DNA from: RGVT01 sp037129475
Lineage (GTDB): Bacteria > Planctomycetota > Planctomycetia > Pirellulales > UBA1268
Assembly (NCBI GenBank): GCA_037129475.1
Contig: JBAXUY010000017.1
Location: 1-37,683, forward strand
Length of the DNA: 37,683 nucleotides
Direction of reading: 5' to 3'
Of the stretch, positions 22,970 to 31,300 are shown piece after piece. The first letter of the stretch is position 1. Each line of letters begins with the position of its first letter. The position numbers and the translations under genes were made by a program. The notes below the pieces were generated by a model. It worked only from the letters and a program-made list of their open reading frames with translations. It made no database searches and had not been told where the DNA came from.

Positions 22970-23541
22970 TCCTTCACCCAGTACCGGCAATCCGCATCCA
23001 CCCGGTGGAGCTGCACCGGCAGGCTGCGACTCGCGATGAACTCATCCACGGCCTTGCGGCACCCATCGTAGGTGTCGTAGTCATCGACGATCACGAAGCC
23101 GGAAGGCACCACCTGATCGTAGAGATGCTCGAGGCAGGCCTTGGTGGAAGCGTACCAGTCCCCATCCAGGCGGAGGATCGCGATCGGCCCGACAGCAGCT
23201 GCGTCCACGGGCAGCGTGTCCTGGAACCAGCCGTGGTGGTAGTGAATGTTTCGGGCGTCGTACTGAATCGTCTGCTCGAGCAGATTCCTGTTTTCTGCGA
23301 GCGTTCCCGGCCCGCCGAAGGCATCGTAGAACCCGGTCAGCGGTGTGAGCCTGCCCATGGTGCCGCCAGCGCCACGAGTCCAATGCAGCCGCCTTTCCAG
23401 ACACTCACAGTGTCGCACCTGCTGGACGAGCGAGATGAGCCTGGGAAGCGTGACCATCGTATGGCCGCGGATGCACGCGATCATGTCGCGGACATCCGGA
23501 TCGAGATCGTCTTCGGACGGACACTGCGGCAAGTCGTTCAT
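22966..23541 (-). CDS. TylF/MycF-type sugar O-methyltransferase with disrupted core
   Basis: TylF-type enzymes methylate sugar hydroxyls with S-adenosylmethionine and Mg. The 191-residue frame holds family features in its second half: GFYDAFGG, LRLDGDWYAST (metal-binding D), IVDDYDTYDGCRKAVDEF and the YWVKD end. The SAM-binding motif is missing in this frame: residues ~55-75 read as an Arg-rich run. In the next frame the same DNA (about 23349-23414) reads TVSVWKGGCIGLVALAAPW, which is the expected motif. Two compensating indels, or a deletion plus an indel, have therefore shifted the core, and about ten residues before it also appear lost. The protein is probably inactive unless this is a sequencing error. 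It follows the GT4/deacetylase gene by 19 bp. Confidence 0.75.
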   Translation of the reverse strand: MNDLPQCPSEDDLDPDVRDMIACIRGHTMVTLPRLISLVQQVRHCECLERRLHWTRGAGGTMGRLTPLTGFYDAFGGPGTLAENRNLLEQTIQYDARNIHYHHGWFQDTLPVDAAAVGPIAILRLDGDWYASTKACLEHLYDQVVPSGFVIVDDYDTYDGCRKAVDEFIASRSLPVQLHRVDADCRYWVKD

Positions 23542-23560
23542 TGTTCGAAGGGCTTCACGT

Positions 23561-25960
23561 CTAACGGAGCGTCGCACTCGCGATGAATGCGGTGAGATTG
23601 GCTTCAAACACGGCCCCGGGCCAGTCGCGGACGACCATTCGCGGGATCTGAAACGGGTCGGCGCCGCGGCGCGTCGGGCTTTGGACCGTCGTGACGGCGC
23701 CAAGGAACTCGCCTTGGCGCAGGATATCGACGGTGTCGGTGTTGAAGGAGCCGATGAAACCATACGGATAGGCGAACAACAACGGTGGACGACCGATGAT
23801 CGTCTCCAAAACTTGTCTGCTTTCGAGGATTTCCGTCCGTTGGACGTCCGCCGGCAGCCGGGCCAGGATCGGATGGGTCACGGTATGGGCGCCGACCTCC
23901 ACCAGCCCGCCCTCAGCCAGTTGGGCGACCTCCGCACGGGTCATGAAGCGATGCCTCGGCCGGCAGTCGGCTTCGTCATTGGCCCAACGCCGGATGTGCG
24001 CGATGGCGGCCCGCCGCGCCGTGTCGTCCCTCAGATTGAGCAAAACCTTGTGCAGGAACCGATACAGGTGATGGCGCGGCGTCGGCGTGTCGCGGGACAG
24101 CACCGACCATCCCGCCAGTCGTCGGGCCTCCTCCTCGCCGTAGCGGCTCGCGGCTCCCAACTGGAAGGTTTGCCGTCCCTGAACCGTCGCCAGCGTCATG
24201 GCGTCCGGCAAGTGTCCCGGCAACAACAGGACGCGCTCCAGCACATCCCACCATGGCTCATGCCCCGGTTCGTCCAGCGGGCCCGTGGTGACGAACACGG
24301 TTGCCGGAACTTCCAACGCCTCCAAAATCGGCTTGGCGTTGAGGAGATTGTCGGCGTAACCGTCGTCGAAAGTGACGACGATGGCGTCAGGAGGCGCCGC
24401 GCCGGTCCGTAATGCTTCGACGAACCGTCTCAGCGACATCGGCCGCCCGACCCGGCGGATCGCCTCCAGATGCTCGGCGAAACGTGACGGACGGACGGCC
24501 AATACTTGCGGATCGGTCTGCGTCTCGACCACGCGGTGATACATCAAAACCACCGGCGGCCGCCCCTCTGGCAGCGCCCTCGTCAACTCGCCCACCCAGG
24601 CACCGGCGTCGCGCGCCGCGGCCGTGCGCGGCGCCGCGCGACGGCCTTCGACGACCCGCGGCAGAACCGCTTCGGAAAACCATTCCAGATAACGCGACAC
24701 CACCCGCCGCACATCGAAGCGCGCTCGAGCCTCCCGCTGCGCGTTTTCCCCAAGCCGGGCGCACAGCGTCGCGTCGTTCAACAGAACCGTCAGGCCGTCC
24801 ACCAGATCGTCGATGTCGCCAGCCCGCGTCAGCAGGCCCGTCGCCCTATCGCGGCCATGCGCGGGGACGCCGTCATCCCCGAAGGAGCGGAAACTGCGCA
24901 GCAGTTCCGGGATGCCGCCGACAGCCGTCGCCGCCACCGGAACGCCGCAGCTCATCGCTTCGGCGATCACCAGACCAAAACTTTCCGCCCGTGCCATGTG
25001 CAGATACACGTCCGCGGCCTGATAAAAGACGGCCAAACGGGCGGGATTGCGCTCGAACGGATGGAACACGATCTGGGCGGAGCCAATCTGTTCGGGCGGG
25101 CCGCTGTCCCCCAAGCCGACCAGCAGCAGCCGTCGATCGGACAGGCGAGCCCCCAGACGACCAAGCACGGTCCGCAGGCCCGGATAATCCTTCCATGGAT
25201 TATTGCGGATGCCGTTGGCGGCGAAAAGCAGCATGACTGCGTCGTCAGCTATGCCCAGCGTCCGACGCGCCGTGAGCTTGTCGCCGGGAATGAAGGTCTC
25301 GGTGTCGACGCCATTGGGAATCACCGTGGATTCGACAATCCCTTCCTGAAGAATGCCCGCATGGGCGCGATCCATCAGCCAACGGCTCGGTGCGGTCACG
25401 AACAGCCGACTGCGTCGATAGATGTCGCGCTTGCGTCGCCAGTTGTCTCCCGCTCCGTCGGTTTGCAGCGCGGGATAGAGCCCCAGATCGGGACAGGCGT
25501 CGCAACCGTGCCGCCATCGTTCGCATGAAAGCGAATGGGCGCAATGTCCCGACAGGGTCCAGGCGTCGTGCAGTGTCAAAACCGTGGGAGCGGCATGGCT
25601 CAGCCACGGCAAAACGCGCAGGTCGAAATACCAGCCGTGCAGGTTGTGGCAATGCACGATGTCGGGTCGCGCCGGTGGCAAATCGAGCAAATCCCACGTG
25701 CCGGGAAAGTACACGTCCTCCTCGCCCCGGCCGGCGGCGGCCCCGATCTCGTCCACCGACAATGACGGCGGCGCCAGCGGATTGCGGGGTTTGTAATCCC
25801 GTTCTTGCGGAATGAGGATCACGCTGGAATCCGCTGACTGCCGTCGTCCGACCGCCAGCCAGGCGTCATGACCATGGCTTTGAAAGCCCTGAACGAGGTC
25901 GCGCGCCACCTTTTCCGCGCCGCCGCCATGCTCACTGGTGCTGACCGAAAGAATGCGCAT
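23561..25960 (-). CDS. Bifunctional GT4 glycosyltransferase / polysaccharide deacetylase (NodB/CE4)
   Basis: This 799-residue protein joins two enzymes. Residues 1-430 are a GT4 glycosyltransferase: MRILSVSTSEHGGGAEKVAR, HCHNLHGW and TLHDAWTLSGHC followed by a Cys-rich CERWRHGCDACP segment, NGVDTETF (216-223), and the donor site RAESFGLVIAEAMSCGVPVAATAVGG with E326 and E334. Residues ~470-790 are a CE4 deacetylase: LMYHR (472-476), the metal-binding TFDDGY (530-535), HTVTHP (692-697) with two His ligands, and FAYPYG. It may add a sugar and remove its N-acetyl group on a surface glycan. No signal peptide is visible, so it probably acts on the cytoplasmic side. It is the first gene of a minus-strand pair with the methyltransferase. 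Confidence 0.93.
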   Translation of the reverse strand: MRILSVSTSEHGGGAEKVARDLVQGFQSHGHDAWLAVGRRQSADSSVILIPQERDYKPRNPLAPPSLSVDEIGAAAGRGEEDVYFPGTWDLLDLPPARPDIVHCHNLHGWYFDLRVLPWLSHAAPTVLTLHDAWTLSGHCAHSLSCERWRHGCDACPDLGLYPALQTDGAGDNWRRKRDIYRRSRLFVTAPSRWLMDRAHAGILQEGIVESTVIPNGVDTETFIPGDKLTARRTLGIADDAVMLLFAANGIRNNPWKDYPGLRTVLGRLGARLSDRRLLLVGLGDSGPPEQIGSAQIVFHPFERNPARLAVFYQAADVYLHMARAESFGLVIAEAMSCGVPVAATAVGGIPELLRSFRSFGDDGVPAHGRDRATGLLTRAGDIDDLVDGLTVLLNDATLCARLGENAQREARARFDVRRVVSRYLEWFSEAVLPRVVEGRRAAPRTAAARDAGAWVGELTRALPEGRPPVVLMYHRVVETQTDPQVLAVRPSRFAEHLEAIRRVGRPMSLRRFVEALRTGAAPPDAIVVTFDDGYADNLLNAKPILEALEVPATVFVTTGPLDEPGHEPWWDVLERVLLLPGHLPDAMTLATVQGRQTFQLGAASRYGEEEARRLAGWSVLSRDTPTPRHHLYRFLHKVLLNLRDDTARRAAIAHIRRWANDEADCRPRHRFMTRAEVAQLAEGGLVEVGAHTVTHPILARLPADVQRTEILESRQVLETIIGRPPLLFAYPYGFIGSFNTDTVDILRQGEFLGAVTTVQSPTRRGADPFQIPRMVVRDWPGAVFEANLTAFIASATLR

Positions 25961-26092
25961 CGAACCGCCCCTTGCCCGCCGTTCCCCGACCCCATCCCGG
26001 ATCTCGAAGCGGGTCGTGTGAGAGAATCATCGTAGCCCGGAGAGACTGGAACGGATTCTCCGCTGAAGAAGCGACGCAGCGCAGAGCGGTCG

Positions 26093-26905
26093 TCACAGGG
26101 CTCCGAGCCGTCCCGTGGCATCGGCTGCCTCGAGATCGACCATCAACGCCCGCAGGTCGTCGGGCTGCACGGCGAACTGGCCGAGATACGGCCGGGTGTA
26201 GGCGAACAGGATCACGAAACAGCAGCTGATCCCGACCGCCACCATGCCGAGCGCCATCCTCCGCGCCCGGCGCGAATCGGCATGGATCAGCCCGACTCCG
26301 AGGAGCGTCAGGATCGCCAGCACGCCCACGATCCCCCAGCGCGCCGGCGGCGGCCGCGTGGCGGCGATCCGTAGCCGCGTCTCGCGGGCGGTCGCCGCCT
26401 GGCGGTAGAGATCGTTCAGTTCGGTGTGCAACGCTCCCTCGGGCAGCGCGTGAATCGAGCTCCGCAGCTCGCGAAGCGCTGCGGCCGTGACACGCGGCGT
26501 GAGGAGCGTGGCGAGTTGCGGCCACTCCGTCGTGACGATGAAACCGACGACTTCACGGACCGATGCCTGCAGCGAACGAGCCTCCGGACCCGACTCGTCC
26601 TCGATCGACTCCGCCATTTCCCGATAGGCCGCCGCCTCGGTGCGGGCCGACTCCTCGGCCAGACTATGCTGTTCCCAGACGGGGATCGCGATGAACGAGA
26701 TCAGCAGGCCGAAGGCCAGCCCGATCTGGGCCGGCACCTCCGCCTCGAGCTTTCCCAGCCGCTGACCCTCGCGGCCGGCGATCCAGGGCACCAGAAACCG
26801 ATGCACGAGAAAGGCGAAAAAACCCCAATACGCCAACAACAGCAGCACCATCACCGGCATCGGTAGCGAAAGGAGGCTGTCGAAGCAGCCGGGTAATCTG
26901 GTCAT
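26093..26905 (-). CDS. DUF4239-like integral membrane protein
   Basis: This 270-residue membrane protein matches the layout of DUF4239: two hydrophobic helices at ~13-40 and ~62-77, a long helical soluble region (~80-185) rich in Glu, Arg and Ala with the pattern EQHSLAEESARTEAAAYREMAE, then two helices at ~190-206 and ~216-236. The C terminus (QPDDLRALMVDLEAADA) resembles the family end. The function is unknown. The start at 26905 has AAGGAG at optimal distance and overlaps the stop of a short upstream gene as ATGA. DUF4239 is by resemblance; YrkA or bestrophin-like proteins are less likely because no channel motif is seen. Confidence 0.75.
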   Translation of the reverse strand: MTRLPGCFDSLLSLPMPVMVLLLLAYWGFFAFLVHRFLVPWIAGREGQRLGKLEAEVPAQIGLAFGLLISFIAIPVWEQHSLAEESARTEAAAYREMAESIEDESGPEARSLQASVREVVGFIVTTEWPQLATLLTPRVTAAALRELRSSIHALPEGALHTELNDLYRQAATARETRLRIAATRPPPARWGIVGVLAILTLLGVGLIHADSRRARRMALGMVAVGISCCFVILFAYTRPYLGQFAVQPDDLRALMVDLEAADATGRLGAL

Positions 26906-27015
26906 GCAAGGCTCCTTGCTGCGATCTCGTCCGCCACCGCGCCGGGCAGTCCGAGCATCCCGATCAGGCAGGCCCACACCGATCCGGTCAAACGTCCACG
27001 TCGCATCGAGTGCAT
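26902..27015 (-). CDS. Small 37-residue signal-peptide-like gene coupled to the DUF4239-like gene
   Basis: The frame encodes 37 residues with a basic start (MHSMRRGRLTGSV), a hydrophobic core (WACLIGMLGLPGAVA) and a short hydrophilic end. AAGGA lies 8 bp before the ATG at 27015, and the stop overlaps the ATG of the next gene (ATGA, 26905-26902). Ribosome-binding site, spacing and overlap all argue for translation. It may be a leader peptide for translational coupling or a tiny membrane protein. No family is recognised. Confidence 0.4.
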   Translation of the reverse strand: MHSMRRGRLTGSVWACLIGMLGLPGAVADEIAARSLA

Positions 27016-27227
27016 ATCGCCATCCTTGGCCGATGGATCACCGGTCGCCTGCACTGCCGGTGCACGAGGGACATATAGAGAGACCGTTGCAGTCCTGAAA
27101 GGCCTGTTTCCGCCGCTGACTGGAACCGTTGGCTCATCGCCGCCGGTAAAAAATCTCAAGCTGCCCGTCCAAATGCTCATGGACGCCCATTGAGCGTGGC
27201 GGGAGAATCTCACGTGGAGGTTCTCGC

Positions 27228-28370
27228 ATGCCCGCTGCATCCACCGGCCGCCCCGTCCGCACCGCCATCGTCGGCCTCGGCTTCGGGGCCGAGTTCATCC
27301 CCATCCACCAGCGGCACCCGCACGCCCAGCTCGTGGCCATCTGCCAACGGTCGCAGGACAAGCTCGACCAAATAGGCAACGCCTACGGCGTCGAGCGGCG
27401 GTATCGGTCGTATGCCGACGTCCTGAAGGACAAGGAGATCGACGCCGTCCACATCAATTCGCCGATTCCCGACCACGGCCCGATGTCGATCGCGGCTCTC
27501 GAAGCCGGGAAGCACGTGATGTGCACCGTGCCGATGGCGACGAGCCTCGACGACTGCCGGAAGATCGTCGAACTCTGCGACAAGACGGGCCTCAAGTACA
27601 TGATGGCCGAGACGGTCGTCTATGCCCGCGAGTTCCTGTTCATCAAGCAGATGACCGACAAGGGTGAACTGGGCAGGATCCAGTTCATGCAGGCGAGCCA
27701 CCAGCAGGACATGGACGGCTGGCCGAACTACTGGCCCGGCCTGCCGCCGATGCACTATGCGACGCACTGCGTCGGGCCGTGCCTGGCCCTCGAGCGCAAA
27801 GACGCCGAGGAAGTGAGCTGCTTCGGCTCTGGTCGGATCCGTGATGAACTCATCGAGCACTACGGCTCGCCGTTTGCCATTGAGAGCGCCCACGTGAAGC
27901 TCCACAACAGCGACGTCGTGGCCCGCGTCATTCGCTCCCTCTTCGACACGGCCCGGCAGTATCGCGAGAGCTTCGATGTCTACGGTTCGAAAAAGAGCTT
28001 CGAGTGGCAACTCTGCGAAGGCGAGGAGCCGGTGATCCACACGGCGAAGGTGGCCGAACCCGAAATCCCGAAGCGCGTGCCCGTGCCCGACTTCGCGCAT
28101 CTCCTCCCCGAGCCGATCCAACGCTTCACCACGGGCGGCGTCTACGATGCAGACGATCACCAGCACCTGTCGTTCACGCAGGGCGGCGGCCACGGTGGCA
28201 GCCACCCGCACCTCGTGCACGAGTTCGTGACGGCGCTCGTCGAGGGCCGCGATCCGTATCCCAATGCGCGGCAGAGCGCCAACTGGACCTGCACCGGCAT
28301 CCTCGCCCACGAGTCTGCGATGAAGGGGGGCGCTATCATGAAATTGCCCGAATGGAGTTTTTCGTCATGA
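27228..28370 (+). CDS. Gfo/Idh/MocA-family oxidoreductase
   Basis: This 380-residue NAD(P)-dependent oxidoreductase probably acts on a sugar or inositol derivative. Its dinucleotide-binding loop is GLGFGA (16-21), and the second domain carries HYATHCVGPCLALERK and the WPNYWPG segment. The usual EKP motif of the family, which positions the nicotinamide and carries a Lys, reads CTVPMA at 99-104, so the Lys is replaced by Val. I recall this as a variant subgroup in planctomycetes. GGAGG lies 7 bp before the ATG. The stop overlaps the next gene's ATG (ATGA, 28367-28370), so the ThuA-haem c gene is translationally coupled. The two make a co-expressed pair, with XylR next. Confidence 0.93.
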   Translation: MPAASTGRPVRTAIVGLGFGAEFIPIHQRHPHAQLVAICQRSQDKLDQIGNAYGVERRYRSYADVLKDKEIDAVHINSPIPDHGPMSIAALEAGKHVMCTVPMATSLDDCRKIVELCDKTGLKYMMAETVVYAREFLFIKQMTDKGELGRIQFMQASHQQDMDGWPNYWPGLPPMHYATHCVGPCLALERKDAEEVSCFGSGRIRDELIEHYGSPFAIESAHVKLHNSDVVARVIRSLFDTARQYRESFDVYGSKKSFEWQLCEGEEPVIHTAKVAEPEIPKRVPVPDFAHLLPEPIQRFTTGGVYDADDHQHLSFTQGGGHGGSHPHLVHEFVTALVEGRDPYPNARQSANWTCTGILAHESAMKGGAIMKLPEWSFSS

Positions 28371-31300
28371 AACGCCTGCTGCTCACGGTTGCCTGCCTCT
28401 TGGCGGCCTCGATCACTACGGCTGCGGAAACGCCCATCAAGGTGCTGTTCCTCGGCGACAACGGGCACCACAAGCCGGCCGATCGTTTCGCCCAACTGCA
28501 GCCCGTGCTCGCGCCCCGCGGCATCAAACTCGTCTACACCGACAAGGTTTCCGACCTCGACCTGAAGGTTCTGGCTGCCTACGACGCGCTCTTCGTCTAC
28601 GCCAACATCGACAACCTGCCGCCCGCAGGAGAGGCTGCGATCCTCGACTATGTCCGGGGCGGCAAGGGCCTCGTGCCGCTCCACTGCGCGAGCTACTGCT
28701 TCCGCAACTCGCCCGCGTGGATCGACCTGGTCGGAGCCCAGTTTCAGAAGCACGGCACGGGGGAGTTTCGCACGACGAACGTCGCGCCGAGCCACCCGAT
28801 CATGCAGGGCTTCGGTGGCTTCAAGAGCTGGGACGAGACCTACCTCCACACGAAGCACAACGACCGCGGCCGGACGATCCTCGAGGAGCGGGTGGAGGGC
28901 GACAGCCGCGAGCCCTGGACGTGGGTGCGCCAGGAGGGCAAGGGCCGCGTCTTCTACACCGCCTGGGGCCACGACCAGCGCACGTGGAGCCATCCGGGCT
29001 TCCACAACCTCGTCGAGCGCGGCATCCGCTTCGCTGCCGGCCGTGATCCGGCCAGCGCCGGGCAATACGTCGACCATCCCGCGATGACCACGCCACCCGC
29101 GGGGCTCGCACCGTTCGACTACCAGCCGGCGAAGGTGCCGTTCTACGCACCCGGCGGCACCCGCAAGGGTGACGATCACATCGCGACGATGCAAAAGCCG
29201 CTCGAACCCGAGGAATCCCGGAAGCATGCCATTACGCCCGAGGGCTTTCACGTCGAACTGTTCGCATCGGAGCCGCTCCTCGAGGGCAAACCGCTCGCGA
29301 TGTGCTTCGACGGCAACGGGGCCGTCTACGTCGCCGAGAGCGTCGACTACCCGAACGATCTCGTGGAACCTGCCAAAGAGGATCCGGCCGCTCCGGTCGA
29401 GGGCCACGACCGGATTGTAAAGCTCACCGACACCGACGGTGACGGGAAGGCCGACCGACGCGACGCGTTCGCCGAGAAACTCTCGATCCCCACGAGCATG
29501 CTCGCCCACGACGGCGGTCTGATCGTGGCGATGGCGCCCAACATGCTGTATCTCAAGGACACCGACGGTGACGGGAAGGTCGACCTGCGCAAGGTGCTCT
29601 TCACCGGCTGGGGCACCGGCGACACGCACGCCGGCCCGAGCAACCTCACCTGGGGGCTCGATGGCTGGGTCTACGGCATCGTCGGCTACTCGGGCTTCAA
29701 CGGCACGGTGGGCGGCGATGCTCAGCGTTTTGGCGCCGGATTCTGGCGCTGCCGTCCCGACGGCTCGAAGCTCGAATATCTCCGCAGTACGAACAACAAC
29801 TCCTGGGGGGTCGGTTTCAGCGAGGAGGGGCTCCTCTTCGGCTCGACGGCCAACGGCAACCCCAGCGAGCACATGCCGCTCCCCAACCGTGTCTATGAAC
29901 GGGTCCGCGGCTGGAGCGCGACGACGCTCGGCGGGATCGCCGGCAGCCCGGAGATGGAACTGGCCCCGAAGGCCGCCGCACCGGGCGAGTCGGTCGCCAT
30001 CCGGCAGGTCGATCACCACGGCCACTTCACCGCCGCCGCCGGCCACCGGCTCTACACGGCCCGCGCGTATCCGCGCGAATACTGGAACCGTACCGCGTTC
30101 ACCTGCGAGCCGACGGGCCATATCGTGGCCACGTTCGAGCTCTTGCCAGTGGGGGCGGCGTTCCGCAGCCGCATGGCCTGGGATCTGGTGGCCAGCGACG
30201 ACGAGTGGACCGCACCGATCCAGGCCGAGGTCGGCCCGGACGGGCAGGTGTGGGTGATCGACTGGTACAACTTCATCGTCCAGCACAATCCGACGCCCGC
30301 CGGCTTCGAGACCGGCAAGCGGGGGGCCTACGTCACCCCGCTCCGCGACAAGACCCACGGCCGCATCTGGCGGGTCGTGCATGAAAAGGCCCCGACCGTC
30401 GCGCGGAAGTCGCTTGCGAGTGCCTCGGCCGACGAACTCGTCGCCGCCCTCGGCGACGACAACATGTTCTGGCGGGAGCGGGCCCAACGAAAACTCGTCG
30501 AGCGGGCCGCAGGCCGGCCCGACGGCGGCCGCGACGTGGTCCCGTCGCTCATCCGGCTCGTCGAGCATTCCTCGGTCGATGCGCTCGGCCTCAACCCCGC
30601 CGCGATCCACGCGATCTGGACGCTCCGCCAACTCGGCGCCCTCGAAGGCCCCACGGCCGACTCGCTGGCGCTGGCGCGGGTGCAGTCGGCGCTCGCGCAT
30701 CCCTCCGCAGGCGTCCGCATGAACGCCGTGAAAGCGCTGCCGCGCGACGCCGGCACGCTCGTGAAACTCTCCGGCTCGACGGTGGTCGACGATCCTGCGC
30801 CGCTCGTGCGGCTGGCCGTGCTCGAGGCGCTCGGCGAGTGGCCGTCGTCATCGGAGGCCGCGGCGATCGTCACGACGATGCTCGCCGATCCGCGCACGCT
30901 CGCCGACCCCGCGCTCGCCGATGCGGCCACGAGCGCCGCGGCCGTCCACGCTGCGGACGTGCTGCCGGCCCTCCTCGCGGCCAAGCCGGCCGACGAGAAG
31001 CCATCGCCCGCCCGGCTCGCCCTCGTCGAGCGGGTGGCCGAGCACGTGGCCCGTGGCGCCGAAGGCGGCGCGGTGGCCGCCGTGCTCAGGCGGCTTCCCG
31101 ATGCGCCGCAGCCCGTTGCTGTCGCCGCGCTTGCGGGCCTGGCCCGCGGCTGGCCCAAGGGCACGCCTGCGGCGCTCGGGCCGGAGGCCGACGCGGCCCT
31201 CGTGAAACTCGTCGATACGCTCCCCGCGAACGCCCAGGGCCAGGTCGTCACGCTCGCGCAGCACACCGGCAGCAAGGCGCTCGATTCACGGATCGGCCGG

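Noticed and set aside
28157..30700. 847-codon open frame antisense to the ThuA-haem c gene, and a 543-codon frame at 30328-31959
   Set aside because: Both are antisense shadows of a gene with clear domains and third-position GC bias. They are low-complexity or His/Arg/Val-rich and show no domain.
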